Shown here piece after piece: positions 41,501 to 49,818 of a stretch of 64,000 nucleotides of DNA; the first letter of the stretch is position 1; every line of letters starts with the position of its first letter. The position numbers and the translations under genes were made by a program. Origin of the DNA: Anaerovorax odorimutans (GTDB taxonomy: Bacteria > Bacillota > Clostridia > Peptostreptococcales > Anaerovoracaceae). The stretch lies in NCBI RefSeq assembly GCF_024459955.1, contig NZ_JANFXK010000001.1:310001-374000 (forward strand), read 5' to 3'. Below the pieces are notes generated by a model. That model saw only the letters and a program-made list of their open reading frames with translations, was not told the origin of the DNA and searched no databases.

Positions 41501-43918
41501 AGAGGTTATCTTATTGATGGCAAAAGCCATGCTATCAATTTGGAGGTTAAAGTCTGTCTGCTCCGGGAACATCAGTGATGAAATGCTGTTTGCCGCAAAT
41601 GAACCGTTTCCGATCATCATAAGCGATTTGGGTAAGTTTACAGCCGTAAGCTGATTATTCTTAAAGGCATTACTGCCCACATAGATCACTCCATCCGGAA
41701 GGTCGAGCGTTGTGAGGGCGTTGCCCTGGAACGCATTCGCACCGATGAAGAAATCACCTCGTTTGGTGAGCCCTTTTCCGGTTGTCTCCCAAGTCGAGTC
41801 ATCATAATCTGTCTTTACTCCCTCCGGTAAGGTTAAAGAAGTAACGCCCTTCTTGCTGAACGCACTGTCGCCGATGCCCTGTACCGTTTTCCCGTCAGGG
41901 TCCTTTTCCGGAATCACTAAATTTTTATTGGATTCAAGCTTTTTCTCGCCGGATTCCGAGAGGCCCTTGACTACCCAGGCGGTAAAATTAGGCGTACTCT
42001 GATATTCATCCGCAGGCCAGAGTGTGAAGGACTGTTCCTGATACAGGAAATCCTCTGCTGTCCACTCCGACGTATCGGTCAGGTACAGTTTATGGTAATC
42101 GGAAGCGGGGAAATTGGTCCTATCCTCATACTGTGATTTTAAGGATACATAAACTTTCGTAACAATGGCCTCCGTACTATCGGAGTACTCTTTCCGAAAG
42201 GTATTTTTGTCTATCTTTGTTACAGTTTTCGGGATACCAATGTCGCTGATACATTTATTTCGGAAAGCGTCGGCCCCGATGGTTTCAAGGCCTTCATTCA
42301 ATGTTACAACGCAGGGGTCTTTCAGGTAATTCTTCGTAGAAAAGGCATATGTCCCTATGGTTTTCACAGATGCCGGAATGGTTATTTCATGAAAATTATT
42401 TCCTGCGAACGCACGGCTCCCAATGGCAGTTATCCCTTCGGGGATTTGGATACTTGTGAGGCCCTCCATCCAGTTTTTGGCATCACTGCACCCGAACGCA
42501 GATGCCGGGATCTCGGTCAGGCCATTGGAAATGCTGATACGTTCAAGTTTTGGATTGGTAGCGAAGGCGCCCGAACCCAGAGTTGTTACGGTATCCGGCA
42601 AAATAACGCTGGTAAGGTTATTGGTCTGGAAGGCTGCTATCCCTATTTTTTCCAGTCTAGCCGGAAAGGAAACTTCACTGATTCCGCATTTCTGGAAAGC
42701 AAAATCACCGATCTTTGTCAGTTCATTGGGAAGATTCACCGTGTCGAATCCCTCATCTGCGCTGCCGAACAAACCATTGCCGCTGCCTTCCGCCGCAGCA
42801 ATCTCTGTAATATATTGCCCGTCCTTATTGATGTCAGGGATCACCAGGTTCTTATTGGTTGCTCTCTTGGCTTCGCCAGACGCGGACAGGCCCTTGACCA
42901 CTGTGCCTTCCACATTAAAATCATTAATGTTCCATGGCAGATCCGGATTCTGCGTCTCTCCCGTACCCTCATTGATAACCAGTTTTTGTACGTCTGATTG
43001 CTGTGACGCAGTGGACTTTCCTGTATGATGGATGCGGTCTTTAAGCTCCAGCTCCGCATTATCCGCATACATATACACGACTCCGGCATCATATGTCTTG
43101 TCCTCTACCGTATAGGTTTTATAAGCGGCTTTCGCATCAGCAGCAAGAGCCTCTTTTCCTGTGTTCCAGACAAAGGTATCCTTGTTGACCACCTCAGTAA
43201 AATCCGGCAGTCTTACGGATTTAATAAAATTTTTAGCAAAAGCCATCCCGTGCATTTCCAGCTGGAAATCACAGGTTGTCGGAAAGTTAACCGTTGTGAT
43301 CCGGTTGCTGGCAAAGGACATTGTCTCAAGCCACCAGATTGTTTTCGGCAGTTTTACCGTCGTAATTTTATTATTGTTGAACGCCGATGACAAGCATGCA
43401 ATGACGCCCTCCGGCAGGTTGACAGAAGTAAGCTCATTCTTTGCGAAAGCGTTTTCCGCAATCACAAAGTTGCCTCGCTTTGTCACTCTATGCGTAACCG
43501 TATCGTCATAGCTGATCATCATTCCGGTGGGGAATTTCACCGAAGTAAGTCCTTTATCATAGAATGCGTTTTCCGCTACTCCGACTACGGCCGTTCCTTT
43601 ATCATCAACCGCAGGCAAAACAAGGTCTTTATTTTTCTCCAGCTTCTTTTCTCCTGTTTCGGAAAAACCGGAAATTGCCGTACCCTTGATGGTAATTTGC
43701 CTTGCATAATCGCAGCCGTATAATAGTTTTTCATAATCTGTGTACGTAAAATCTTTTGCGACCCATACCGAAGCATCAATTTCTTCGGCTGCTGCTTTTT
43801 CTACCGCAGTTGGGCCACTGCCGCCGGACGATGCTCCGTCTGTGGCAAATGCGGAAATCGGGCATGAAAGCACCATTATGATGCTGAGCACGATTGCCAA
43901 TAGTTGTTTCTTTCTCAA
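38585..43918 (-). CDS. giant exported BspA-type leucine-rich repeat protein (1777 aa)
   Basis: Start is TTG at 43918: AGGAGG lies eight bases upstream and the signal peptide (MRKKQLLAIVLSIIMVLS, cut after AFA) begins there. The body is five super-blocks, at about residues 51, 329, 616, 878 and 1209. Each opens with W-x3-DF-x-Y-like sequence and a GLS-x-SGE...L-V-IP line, and then several BspA-type (LRR_5) repeats such as LTSVNLPEGVI and ITSVRIPSNTEKL. After about 1480 come an X2-like Ig domain (VVVNGKTLSKGTDYVV), an MBG-like domain (KAAYAYNGKVKKPSV) and a lysine-rich Fn3-like C-terminus ending VRSIKTK. No sortase motif. BspA-type proteins mediate adhesion to host or bacterial surfaces; the ligand is unknown here. 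Confidence 0.88.
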   Translation of the reverse strand: MRKKQLLAIVLSIIMVLSCPISAFATDGASSGGSGPTAVEKAAAEEIDASVWVAKDFTYTDYEKLLYGCDYARQITIKGTAISGFSETGEKKLEKNKDLVLPAVDDKGTAVVGVAENAFYDKGLTSVKFPTGMMISYDDTVTHRVTKRGNFVIAENAFAKNELTSVNLPEGVIACLSSAFNNNKITTVKLPKTIWWLETMSFASNRITTVNFPTTCDFQLEMHGMAFAKNFIKSVRLPDFTEVVNKDTFVWNTGKEALAADAKAAYKTYTVEDKTYDAGVVYMYADNAELELKDRIHHTGKSTASQQSDVQKLVINEGTGETQNPDLPWNINDFNVEGTVVKGLSASGEAKRATNKNLVIPDINKDGQYITEIAAAEGSGNGLFGSADEGFDTVNLPNELTKIGDFAFQKCGISEVSFPARLEKIGIAAFQTNNLTSVILPDTVTTLGSGAFATNPKLERISISNGLTEIPASAFGCSDAKNWMEGLTSIQIPEGITAIGSRAFAGNNFHEITIPASVKTIGTYAFSTKNYLKDPCVVTLNEGLETIGADAFRNKCISDIGIPKTVTKIDKNTFRKEYSDSTEAIVTKVYVSLKSQYEDRTNFPASDYHKLYLTDTSEWTAEDFLYQEQSFTLWPADEYQSTPNFTAWVVKGLSESGEKKLESNKNLVIPEKDPDGKTVQGIGDSAFSKKGVTSLTLPEGVKTDYDDSTWETTGKGLTKRGDFFIGANAFQGNALTTLDLPDGVIYVGSNAFKNNQLTAVNLPKSLMMIGNGSFAANSISSLMFPEQTDFNLQIDSMAFAINKITSVRIPSNTEKLIGTVFLKNTGMEPVTSGTSAAEKESGIVYMYKAQEGGGLIEHVDAGNSKVQKLIIGSIPNDQAPWNEKDFTYDQEGTAITGLSEEGQSKIKKNAALILPKQGPEGKTITALGDGTNAKGIFVYTEGDTNYAPESIILPSTLEKIGNSAFALNPSAGYEKEMTAVVFPKGLKEIGQTAFQNAKLTSIVIPDSVTTMGSEAFTGCGALTEVKLSKNMEAIPDAAFDAGTSKTIKLKNLEIPDGVKTIGKNAFSGTHVEKLALPKTLTAIGNYAFQNHQLTDLDIPESVKTIGKYAFKITEEGLTNGLTSVTMHEGLETIGQEAFMGNKLTSIDLPGTVILSHANKPADCIFGNAKTPASPIVQLKTSNKTQVEEGNTEFANSYSHKVVYDKLIGTGWTANDFTYDEESGTITGWSDSGNAARAGVKALVLPDQTPSGKDIVAIGDEAFKIPDDEVTVTKFGIESPGGMTSVNLPANLKKIGKSSFAQNALDTVDLTGLTSIGESAFYGNQLAKAEIPDTVVDLGNGAFSNNNITKLKLSAGVTKIPQGAFSMNIRLEQVTIPNTVTEIGATAFAGARLTSLNIPSSVEKIGEKAFHLHHLTTLTIPGNVKEIGASAFEGTYKATTLAKLTIGEGVSTIGKYAFKEALLETVHFPNSVQTVGEQPFLNNKGKNGSHVVEVTTNNIAHTKLKDDTYKVKYLGAHTIKSSSAAVWEKGNAGLTFQTNALTEQLEKVVVNGKTLSKGTDYVVEKGEYLRIALKPGYLESLAYTLNAKTFNVEIVSTFGTAKASFTVKPTIRTVSLSKAAYAYNGKVKKPSVMVKDNRGQAISRSNYTVTYAKGRKNVGTYKVTVKFNGRPYSGTVSRTFKINPKATSVKLKKGKKQFTAKWKKVSKQATGYQIQYSTSKKFKSKTRTITVKGYKKTSKTIKKLKKNRRYYVKVRTYKKVGKTKYYSSWSKVRSIKTK

Positions 43919-44185
43919 CTCTTACTCCTCCTCTTAATTCCAACAATTTTAGATTTAAAACCACCAAAATCGCCAGAAAAGCCATTAAATCGGCACCCGC
44001 GATTTTTCCACCTCATGATAGCACCATCACAACTGCCTACACAAACGATTTTCGCCAGAATTGTGATCCTCTATAAAACAAGCACCTAATATACGAAATA
44101 TCTATACTTTTCCATAATCGCTTGTATTTGCCTATTTCCTATGAGATCATGAGTATGTTAAAACTATCGTACAGGAGTTAACTTT

Positions 44186-44803
44186 ATGAACAAAAAATCC
44201 TCACAAATACGCATTGGCGTCATCCTGTTGGTCCTTGCCGCAGTTTTGGGAATCTGGCTGATTAAGCAGGGCGGAGATCTGATCTGGTACTGGGTATTAG
44301 GATTGGCATTTGGCTATGTTATGCAGCGTTCGTCCATATGTTTTACCGCATCGGCACGAGACCCGTTTATCAGCGGATCAACGTCTCAGTTTCGTGCGGT
44401 TCTGATGGGAATTTTAGCGGCATCCCTGGGAATTACGGCTATAAAATATTTATCATCGGGTACACTGGATCTCTTAGGAGTTTCGGCCATAAGCATTCCT
44501 TTGATGCTGGGAGCATTCATGTTTGGTATCGGCATGGTAATTTCCGGATGCTGTGCCTCCGGTATGTTTATCCGACTGGCAGAAGGACATACGGTGCAGA
44601 TCATAACGCTTGTATGCGTCATAATCGGTTATGTGTTCGCAAACAGTCACCGTGAAAAAATATGGAGTCTATACATTGTGGACGCGCCGGTCATATTCCT
44701 TCCGCAAAAGTGCGGATGGTTTTTCGGGGTTTTTATAAATATCGCAATCGTTCTTTTGCTCTATGCGGCAGCAATAAAATGGGAAGCAAAGAAAAGCATT
44801 TAA
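44186..44803 (+). CDS. YeeE/YedE-family transporter, first half
   Basis: 205 residues with about six membrane helices. Contains the family's cysteine motifs QRSSICFTASARDPF (about 49-63) and SGCCASGMFIRLAEGH (about 119-134). YeeE/YedE proteins move thiosulfate or related sulfur species, and YedE forms are linked by comparative genomics to selenium use. It covers only half of the full-length transporter; the other half is encoded by the third gene of the operon with TusA between. AGGAG precedes ATG by about nine bases. Confidence 0.85.
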   Translation: MNKKSSQIRIGVILLVLAAVLGIWLIKQGGDLIWYWVLGLAFGYVMQRSSICFTASARDPFISGSTSQFRAVLMGILAASLGITAIKYLSSGTLDLLGVSAISIPLMLGAFMFGIGMVISGCCASGMFIRLAEGHTVQIITLVCVIIGYVFANSHREKIWSLYIVDAPVIFLPQKCGWFFGVFINIAIVLLLYAAAIKWEAKKSI

Positions 44804-44828
44804 ATTCAATTATGCAGGGAGGTACATC

Positions 44829-45053
44829 ATGAAAGAAAAGCGACTGGATTGTTTGGGCGAGGCATGTCCGATTCCATTAATGAAAACAGAAAAGAAACTC
44901 GCAGCCTTAAAAAAAGGAGATATTCTAATCGTTGAAGTAGATCACAACTGTGCGATTAGGAATATACCTGAATGGGCGGAGAAAAAAGGATATGACTGTC
45001 AGGTCAAAGAAGTCTGCGCAGGGCAATGGAATATTGTTTTGAAAAAGAATTGA
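44829..45053 (+). CDS. TusA/SirA-family sulfurtransferase
   Basis: 74 residues, full length. LDCLGEACPIPLMKTEKKL carries the invariant CPxP motif with Cys13 as the persulfide (or possibly selenium) carrier. It sits between the two half-transporter genes, the arrangement expected if sulfur or selenium entering through YeeE/YedE is handed to TusA. GGGAGG is six bases upstream of ATG. Whether this is a sulfur or a selenium system cannot be told from this gene alone. Confidence 0.9.
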   Translation: MKEKRLDCLGEACPIPLMKTEKKLAALKKGDILIVEVDHNCAIRNIPEWAEKKGYDCQVKEVCAGQWNIVLKKN

Positions 45054-45064
45054 AGGGTAAGTTC

Positions 45065-45571
45065 ATGGTTAAACTGCATGAAAACGAACGCTACAAAAAA
45101 ATAATCGCAAGTCCGTTCAGCTATTTGACAGGAGCCGTACTTCTGGGGATCTTAAACATCGTTCATTATATCATGCTGGAATCCGGCTGGTCGGTGACAG
45201 GCGCATTCTTCTATTTTGAGGATATATGGAAAAATTTATCCGGAACTGCCTGCGACCGACTGTCATGTCAAGAGAACGCAATGCTTGCTGTCGGACCCAA
45301 TATTCGCAACCTTGGTTTATTGGTGGGTGCCCTCATCTCCGTTTTCACCTGTGCACGATTTAAGATTAAAGGGATCAGATCCACGAAGCAGGTCATTGCT
45401 GCCGCGGCGGGCGGACTTCTTATGGGCTACGGCGCAGGAACAGCAGGCGGATGCAATATAAGTGCCTTTTTCACAGCCGCGGCTTCTCTGTCTCTTTCGG
45501 CATGGATTTTTCTGATATTTTTATTTGCCGGAGCATTTGTTGGTGTCAAGCTCTTATACAAGTTTTTGTAG
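45065..45571 (+). CDS. YeeE/YedE-family transporter, second half
   Basis: 168 residues from ATG 45065 (GAAGGGTAAG upstream); the frame is open back into tusA but that would overlap. About five membrane helices and the paired family motif GYGAGTAGGCNISAFF (about 124-139). With the first half it should rebuild a complete transporter. Extra cysteines in SGTACDRLSCQENAML lie in a loop. Starts 11 bases after tusA; the next gene begins 10 bases after its stop, so four genes form one operon. Confidence 0.85.
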   Translation: MVKLHENERYKKIIASPFSYLTGAVLLGILNIVHYIMLESGWSVTGAFFYFEDIWKNLSGTACDRLSCQENAMLAVGPNIRNLGLLVGALISVFTCARFKIKGIRSTKQVIAAAAGGLLMGYGAGTAGGCNISAFFTAAASLSLSAWIFLIFLFAGAFVGVKLLYKFL

Positions 45572-45581
45572 AGGATATAAA

Positions 45582-46148
45582 ATGAAAACAGCGAAAAAGA
45601 TTAAAAATCAAATCAAGAATATAATACGCGGTATCAACACCTATAAAAAGGAACAGCGCGTAATTGCGGTCGTGCTGCTATGCTTTCTTTTAACCGGCGC
45701 AGGACTGCCTGTTGTCAAAACCCATCTTGTTCCTGCAGAGCTTTCACCACAGGCCGTAGCTCCTTCTGCGTCAATTGAGGAAAGCACAGGCAATGCAGAC
45801 GACGATCCAAAAGGCAGCAGCGAAAAAAAAGATAAGCACGAAACAGTTCAGGATAATACGGAAAGTAAAGCAAATAAAGACAGCAGCAGTCATGAAAGCA
45901 CCGCCACCCAGGACAGCAGCAAAAAAGACGACAAGCGGGTTTCAGACTCTTCCAAAAAGCAGACAAAAGAAACGCCGGCATCTGACAGCACGGGTAAGAG
46001 TGAACGGAAATGGGTACCGCCCGTATATAAGACGGTTCACCATGACGCTGTCTACGAAACAAAAAAAATAGTAACCTGCAACTATTGCGGCGCAACGTTC
46101 AACACAACCGGAGAGTTTCAAGTCCACAAGGACGCTCACGGCGGGTGA
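45582..46148 (+). CDS. membrane-anchored protein with Ser/Lys-rich linker and C2H2-finger tail; ends at an in-frame UGA
   Basis: 188 residues to a TGA at 46146, from ATG 45582 with GAGG seven bases upstream. Layout: basic N-terminus, one hydrophobic segment (about 27-42, VIAVVLLCFLLTGAGLP), a 100-residue low-complexity Ser/Lys/Asp linker, then WVPPVYKTVHHDAVYETKK and a textbook C-X2-C-X12-H-X3-H finger (Cys166, Cys169, His182, His186). Similar tails occur in exported proteins of gut Clostridia. The last gene of the sulfur/selenium-type operon, it probably faces outward. The same frame continues past the TGA with family-like sequence (see the separate entry), so the stop may be recoded or be a recent nonsense mutation. 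Confidence 0.7.
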   Translation: MKTAKKIKNQIKNIIRGINTYKKEQRVIAVVLLCFLLTGAGLPVVKTHLVPAELSPQAVAPSASIEESTGNADDDPKGSSEKKDKHETVQDNTESKANKDSSSHESTATQDSSKKDDKRVSDSSKKQTKETPASDSTGKSERKWVPPVYKTVHHDAVYETKKIVTCNYCGATFNTTGEFQVHKDAHGG

Positions 46149-46247
46149 AGCGGCATGCATAAAACTTGCCGTGTTGCAAGTCAGCGGGTTCTGGTAAAGG
46201 AAGCCTGGGACGAACGCGTCCTGGTTTCGGAAGGACATTATGAATAA
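46149..46247 (+). other. in-frame continuation after UGA (32 codons, then TAA)
   Basis: Without frameshift the codons after TGA read SGMHKTCRVASQRV and then LVKEAWDERVLVSEGHYE before TAA at 46245. The KEAWDE ... SEGHYE text resembles the repeated VxxEAWDExV/VHHDAVYE style of the upstream tail, so it looks like the natural end of the protein. Confidence 0.6.
46164..46181 (+). promoter_or_regulatory. bacterial-SECIS-like hairpin downstream of the UGA
   Basis: ACTTGC (46164-46169) and GCAAGT (46176-46181) form a perfect 6-bp stem with loop CGTGTT. The loop begins 21 nt after the UGA and has G as its second base; as I recall, bacterial SECIS rules ask for a loop 16-37 nt from the UGA with G in the first two loop positions and a 4-16 bp stem. 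All are met, but such a short stem can occur by chance. Confidence 0.4.
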
Positions 46248-46268
46248 ACAGTAATATTTTAATAAATC

Positions 46269-46310
46269 AAAACCGCCTCTCCGGGAAATGCTCCCGTAAG
46301 AGGCGGTTTT
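46269..46310. terminator. bidirectional intrinsic terminator
   Basis: AAAACCGCCTCT pairs with AGAGGCGGTTTT, followed by TTTT on plus; it ends both the operon on plus and the ribosomal protein operon on minus. Confidence 0.9.
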
Positions 46311-46323
46311 TTATGATCTTCGC

Positions 46324-46665
46324 TTATACCAACTCTAAAAATACGACTTCCGCGCAATCGCCGCGTCTTGGTCCTAATTTCAAAATTCTTGTATATCCGC
46401 CGTTTCTGTCAGCGTAGTTCGGTGCAATCTCATCGAACAGCTTTGAAACCACGTCTTCATCGTAAACGTACGCGAGCACCTGTCTTCTGGCATGGAGATC
46501 GCCGCGTTTCGCAAGAGTGATCATTTTCTCAGCCTGACGTCTGGCTTCCTTCGCTCTGTGCTCTGTTGTGGAAATCCGTCCTTCTCTCAGGAGATCCGTA
46601 ACCAGATTTCTCAGCATTGCTTTTCTATGAGCAGTAGGTCTGCCTAGTTTTCTATATCCTGGCAT
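46324..46665 (-). CDS. rplQ: 50S ribosomal protein L17
   Basis: 113 residues, standard bacterial L17, opening [18 protein letters not shown] with the conserved [20 protein letters not shown] block. Binds 23S rRNA near the tunnel exit. Last gene of the ribosomal protein operon, 14 bp after rpoA; the usual ecfA genes do not follow, and a terminator ends the transcript. Confidence 0.97.
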   Translation of the reverse strand: MPGYRKLGRPTAHRKAMLRNLVTDLLREGRISTTEHRAKEARRQAEKMITLAKRGDLHARRQVLAYVYDEDVVSKLFDEIAPNYADRNGGYTRILKLGPRRGDCAEVVFLELV

Positions 46666-46679
46666 CGCTAAATCCTCCT

Positions 46680-47627
46680 TTATTCATCGCTTTGTCTTAA
46701 TCCAAGACCTAATTCTTCTAGTTTATGTTTTACTTCGTCTAGAGATTTCTTACCAAGGTTTCTGACTTTCATCATGTCTTCCTCTGAACGGTGTGTCAGT
46801 TCTTCGACAGTATTGATGGCCGCACGCTTCAAGCAGTTGAAAGAACGAACGGAAAGTTCCAGCTCTTCGATGGTCATCTCCAGAGCTTTTTCTTTCTGGT
46901 CTTCTTCCTTTTCGACCATGATTTCCATCGTATCCGTGCTGTCCGTCAGCTCGATGAACAGGTTCAAATGCTCCTGCATGATCTTGGCGCCGATGGACAC
47001 CCCTTCGCTCGGTGTGATCGAACCGTCTGTCCAGATCTCTAAAATAAGCTTATCGTAGTCAGTAACTTGACCAACTCTGGTATTTTCAACAGTAAAGTTA
47101 ACTTTTCGCACCGGCGTATAAATCGAATCCGTCGGAATCACTGCGATCGGTGTACTCTCCGTTTTGTTCTGGTCAGCGGAGACATAACCTCTGCCCCTGG
47201 CCAGATTCATTTCCATAACGAGCGTCGCATTTTCCTCCAAGGTAGCGATGTGCAGATCCGGGTTGCAGATTTCCAGATCGGAATCTCCAATGATATCCGC
47301 AGCAGTTACCTCTTTGGGCCCGATGGCATTGATCAGAACCTTCTTTGTATTTTCGCCGTTTAATTTAATTGCTAACTTTTTCAGATTTAAAATAATCTCT
47401 GTAACGTCTTCTTTGACTCCTGGAATGGTTGAAAACTCGTGAAGTATTCCGTCGATTTTAACAGATGTGACAGCTACTCCTGGCAGTGAGCTTAAAAGAA
47501 TTCTTCTAAGGCTGTTTCCCAGCGTAGTGCCGTAACCTCTTTCCAGAGGCTCTACAACGAACTTCCCGTAGTTGGGATCTTCGTTTGAAAATACACATTC
47601 AATTGTTGGTTTTTCGATTTCTATCAC
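46680..47627 (-). CDS. rpoA: DNA-directed RNA polymerase subunit alpha
   Basis: 315 residues, full length. The N-terminal dimerisation domain ([21 protein letters not shown]) assembles beta and beta', and the C-terminal domain ([15 protein letters not shown]-type block, [19 protein letters not shown]) contacts UP elements and activators. Lies between rpsD and rplQ as usual for the alpha operon. No odd residues seen. Confidence 0.98.
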   Translation of the reverse strand: MIEIEKPTIECVFSNEDPNYGKFVVEPLERGYGTTLGNSLRRILLSSLPGVAVTSVKIDGILHEFSTIPGVKEDVTEIILNLKKLAIKLNGENTKKVLINAIGPKEVTAADIIGDSDLEICNPDLHIATLEENATLVMEMNLARGRGYVSADQNKTESTPIAVIPTDSIYTPVRKVNFTVENTRVGQVTDYDKLILEIWTDGSITPSEGVSIGAKIMQEHLNLFIELTDSTDTMEIMVEKEEDQKEKALEMTIEELELSVRSFNCLKRAAINTVEELTHRSEEDMMKVRNLGKKSLDEVKHKLEELGLGLRQSDE

Positions 47628-47683
47628 TCAAAACCCTCCTTTTCTCCCAAATCACAGTCAACTAACAAACGCTAATCAACCTG

Positions 47684-48304
47684 TTATTTGGAATATAATT
47701 CGACGATCAGGTGCTCTGCGACCGGAGTATCGATATCCTCTCTAGTCGGCAGCGTAACAACCTTGCCTTCCAGCTTTTCAACATCCACTGCAAGCCATGA
47801 CGGGGCAGTGATGGTCATATCCTTAATCTCCTTGAATTTCGGAGAACTTGTGCTCTTTTCTTTAACCTTGATCACGTCGCCTGCTTTTACTTCGTAGGAA
47901 GGAATGTCTACCTTCTTACCGTTTACAGTAAAGTGACCGTGTGTAACAAGCTGTCTTGCTTCTTTTCTGGAAGAAGCGAATCCCAGTCTGAATACAACGT
48001 TGTCCAGTCTGGATTCCAGCATAATCAGCAGGTTTTCACCTGTGATTCCCTTTCTTCTCGCAGCTTTATCAAATAGGTTTCTGAACTGAGTTTCCTGCAG
48101 TCCATAAAATCTCTTAGTCTTCTGTTTTTCTCTTAACTGAAGTCCATAGTCAGAAACTTTCTTTCTTCCCTGACCATGCTGTCCAGGAGGAAAGTTTCTC
48201 TTTTCGATGGCGCACTTTGTGCTGTAGCATCTGTCGCCTTTTAAGAACAGTTTCTGTCCTTCTCTTCTGCATAATCTGCAGCTAGCATCTGTATATCTTG
48301 ACAT
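47684..48304 (-). CDS. rpsD: 30S ribosomal protein S4 (zinc-type)
   Basis: 206 residues. Primary 16S rRNA-binding assembly protein and, in some bacteria, a translational repressor. The N-terminal [18 protein letters not shown] followed by a fourth Cys (STKC) is a zinc-binding C4 set, marking the zinc form rather than the C-minus paralog. The S4 RNA-binding domain follows at about 95-160 ([18 protein letters not shown]). Confidence 0.97.
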   Translation of the reverse strand: MSRYTDASCRLCRREGQKLFLKGDRCYSTKCAIEKRNFPPGQHGQGRKKVSDYGLQLREKQKTKRFYGLQETQFRNLFDKAARRKGITGENLLIMLESRLDNVVFRLGFASSRKEARQLVTHGHFTVNGKKVDIPSYEVKAGDVIKVKEKSTSSPKFKEIKDMTITAPSWLAVDVEKLEGKVVTLPTREDIDTPVAEHLIVELYSK

Positions 48305-48326
48305 TCTACCTTGCTCCTCCCTTCAA

Positions 48327-48725
48327 TTAGACTCTTCTTCTCTTCGGCGGCCTGCATCCGTTGTGCGGTATCGGAGTGATGTCCTTGATCATGGTGATCT
48401 CAAGGCCAGCGCTCTGAAGCGCTCTGATAGCTGCTTCTCTTCCGGAACCCGGACCCTTTACGTACACTTCAACGGTTTTCAGACCATGCTCCATTGCGCC
48501 TTTGGCAGCTTCCTCAGCAGCCATCTGAGCAGCGAACGGAGTGGATTTTCTCGATCCCTTGAATCCCAGTGAACCGGCACTGGACCAGGATAAAGCGTTT
48601 CCTGCAAGATCTGTAAGAGTTACAAGCGTGTTGTTAAAGGTAGACTGAATATGTGCTTGGCCTTTTTCAATGTTCTTGCGTTCTCTTCTCTTTTTTCTAG
48701 CTGTTTTTTTCACAGTTTTAGCCAT
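48327..48725 (-). CDS. rpsK: 30S ribosomal protein S11
   Basis: 132 residues, standard. Forms part of the platform near the mRNA exit. Conserved [20 protein letters not shown] and the C-terminal [13 protein letters not shown]. Lysine/arginine-rich N-terminus. Located between rpsM and rpsD with short gaps, AGGAGG before ATG. Confidence 0.98.
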   Translation of the reverse strand: MAKTVKKTARKKRRERKNIEKGQAHIQSTFNNTLVTLTDLAGNALSWSSAGSLGFKGSRKSTPFAAQMAAEEAAKGAMEHGLKTVEVYVKGPGSGREAAIRALQSAGLEITMIKDITPIPHNGCRPPKRRRV

Positions 48726-48737
48726 TGTTCTACCTCC

Positions 48738-49106
48738 TTACTTTTTCTTTCTTCCTACAGTCTTTTTAGGACCTTTACGAGTTCTGGCGTTTGTCTTTGT
48801 TTTCTGTCCTCTCACCGGAAGACCTCTTCTATGTCTGATGCCTCTGTAGCATCCGATTTCCATGAGTCTCTTGATGTTCAGTGAAACATCTCTTCTCAGG
48901 TCACCTTCTACTGCATACTCCTGGTCAATGATCTTTCTGATCTTACCAGCTTCATCCTCGGATAAATCCTTGACTCTTGTGTCAGGGTTTACTCCGGCTT
49001 TTTCCAAAATTGCGTTTGCTGTCGGTCTGCCAATACCGTAAATGTATGTCAAACCAATTTCAACTCTCTTTTCTCTTGGTAAATCGACACCGGCTATACG
49101 AGCCAT
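48738..49106 (-). CDS. rpsM: 30S ribosomal protein S13
   Basis: 122 residues, standard. Head protein that contacts the 50S subunit and P-site t[23 protein letters not shown] at the N-terminus and [20 protein letters not shown] near the C-terminus are signatures. It is separated from rpmJ upstream by 334 bp containing a long palindrome, an unusually wide gap in this operon. Confidence 0.98.
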   Translation of the reverse strand: MARIAGVDLPREKRVEIGLTYIYGIGRPTANAILEKAGVNPDTRVKDLSEDEAGKIRKIIDQEYAVEGDLRRDVSLNIKRLMEIGCYRGIRHRRGLPVRGQKTKTNARTRKGPKKTVGRKKK

Positions 49107-49440
49107 ATTTCCCTCCTATTCCCATCTTCCGTCACGCTACCTACCTTGCGCCAGGCCGAAGGCCCTAGGCGCTCAGTGGCCGTAATATAAACGGGATGTT
49201 CTTTTGCGTCTTGCAATTTAAAATAACTTTTTATTTAGAAACCATCAACTCCGGCAGGCCATGCAGCCGCGAACCCGGTTTGAGCAATAGCTCTATGCCA
49301 AGTCCATTCGCCCCGCCTCAAGTCAATAATCTCCTGTCAAGCAAAAACATTTTGCGAAGGCAAACTCCGCAGGACGGCGTATCGCGCAAGCGATACGGCG
49401 CCGGCCGAGGACCTTGCCGGAGTAAAATGTTTTCGCGCTT
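49107..49440. other. wide gap inside the ribosomal operon (rpmJ-rpsM)
   Basis: Usually a few tens of bases. Here 334 bp with no gene on the minus strand. It contains the palindrome at 49341-49436; the rest (about 49107-49340) is unrecognised apart from a GGCC-rich inverted stretch near 49156-49185. Confidence 0.6.
49341..49436. repeat. 96-bp imperfect palindrome within the ribosomal operon
   Basis: Outer arms AAAACATTTT (49344-49353) and AAAATGTTTT (49424-49433); inner perfect hairpin CGTATCGC-GCAA-GCGATACG (49378-49397) with a GCAA tetraloop; between them CTCCGCAGGACGG partially pairs with the GAGGACCTTGCCGGAG side. It would form a long hairpin in the operon mRNA. Confidence 0.75.
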
Positions 49441-49566
<126 letters not shown>

Positions 49567-49580
49567 CTAACCTTTCTTGT

Positions 49581-49802
49581 TTACGCTTTACCTCTCCAGG
49601 TGATTCTGCCTCTTGTCAGATCATAAGGAGAAAGCTCAACCTTTACTTTATCTCCCGGAAGAATCCGGATAAAGTTCATTCTGATTTTTCCTGAAACGTG
49701 TGCAAGCACTTCGTGGCCGGTCTCCAGCCTTACTACAAACATTGCGTTGGGCTGAGCGTCTACAACCGTACCTTCTGCTTCAATGACGTCTTTCTTCGCC
49801 AT
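49581..49802 (-). CDS. infA: translation initiation factor IF-1
   Basis: 73 residues from ATG 49802 (AAAGAGAGGTGTTATT upstream). The frame is open further back but the start chosen gives the canonical [22 protein letters not shown]-terminus. OB-fold protein that sits in the ribosomal A site during initiation. Position between map and rpmJ is conserved in Firmicutes. Confidence 0.97.
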   Translation of the reverse strand: MAKKDVIEAEGTVVDAQPNAMFVVRLETGHEVLAHVSGKIRMNFIRILPGDKVKVELSPYDLTRGRITWRGKA

Positions 49803-49818
49803 AATAACACCTCTCTTT

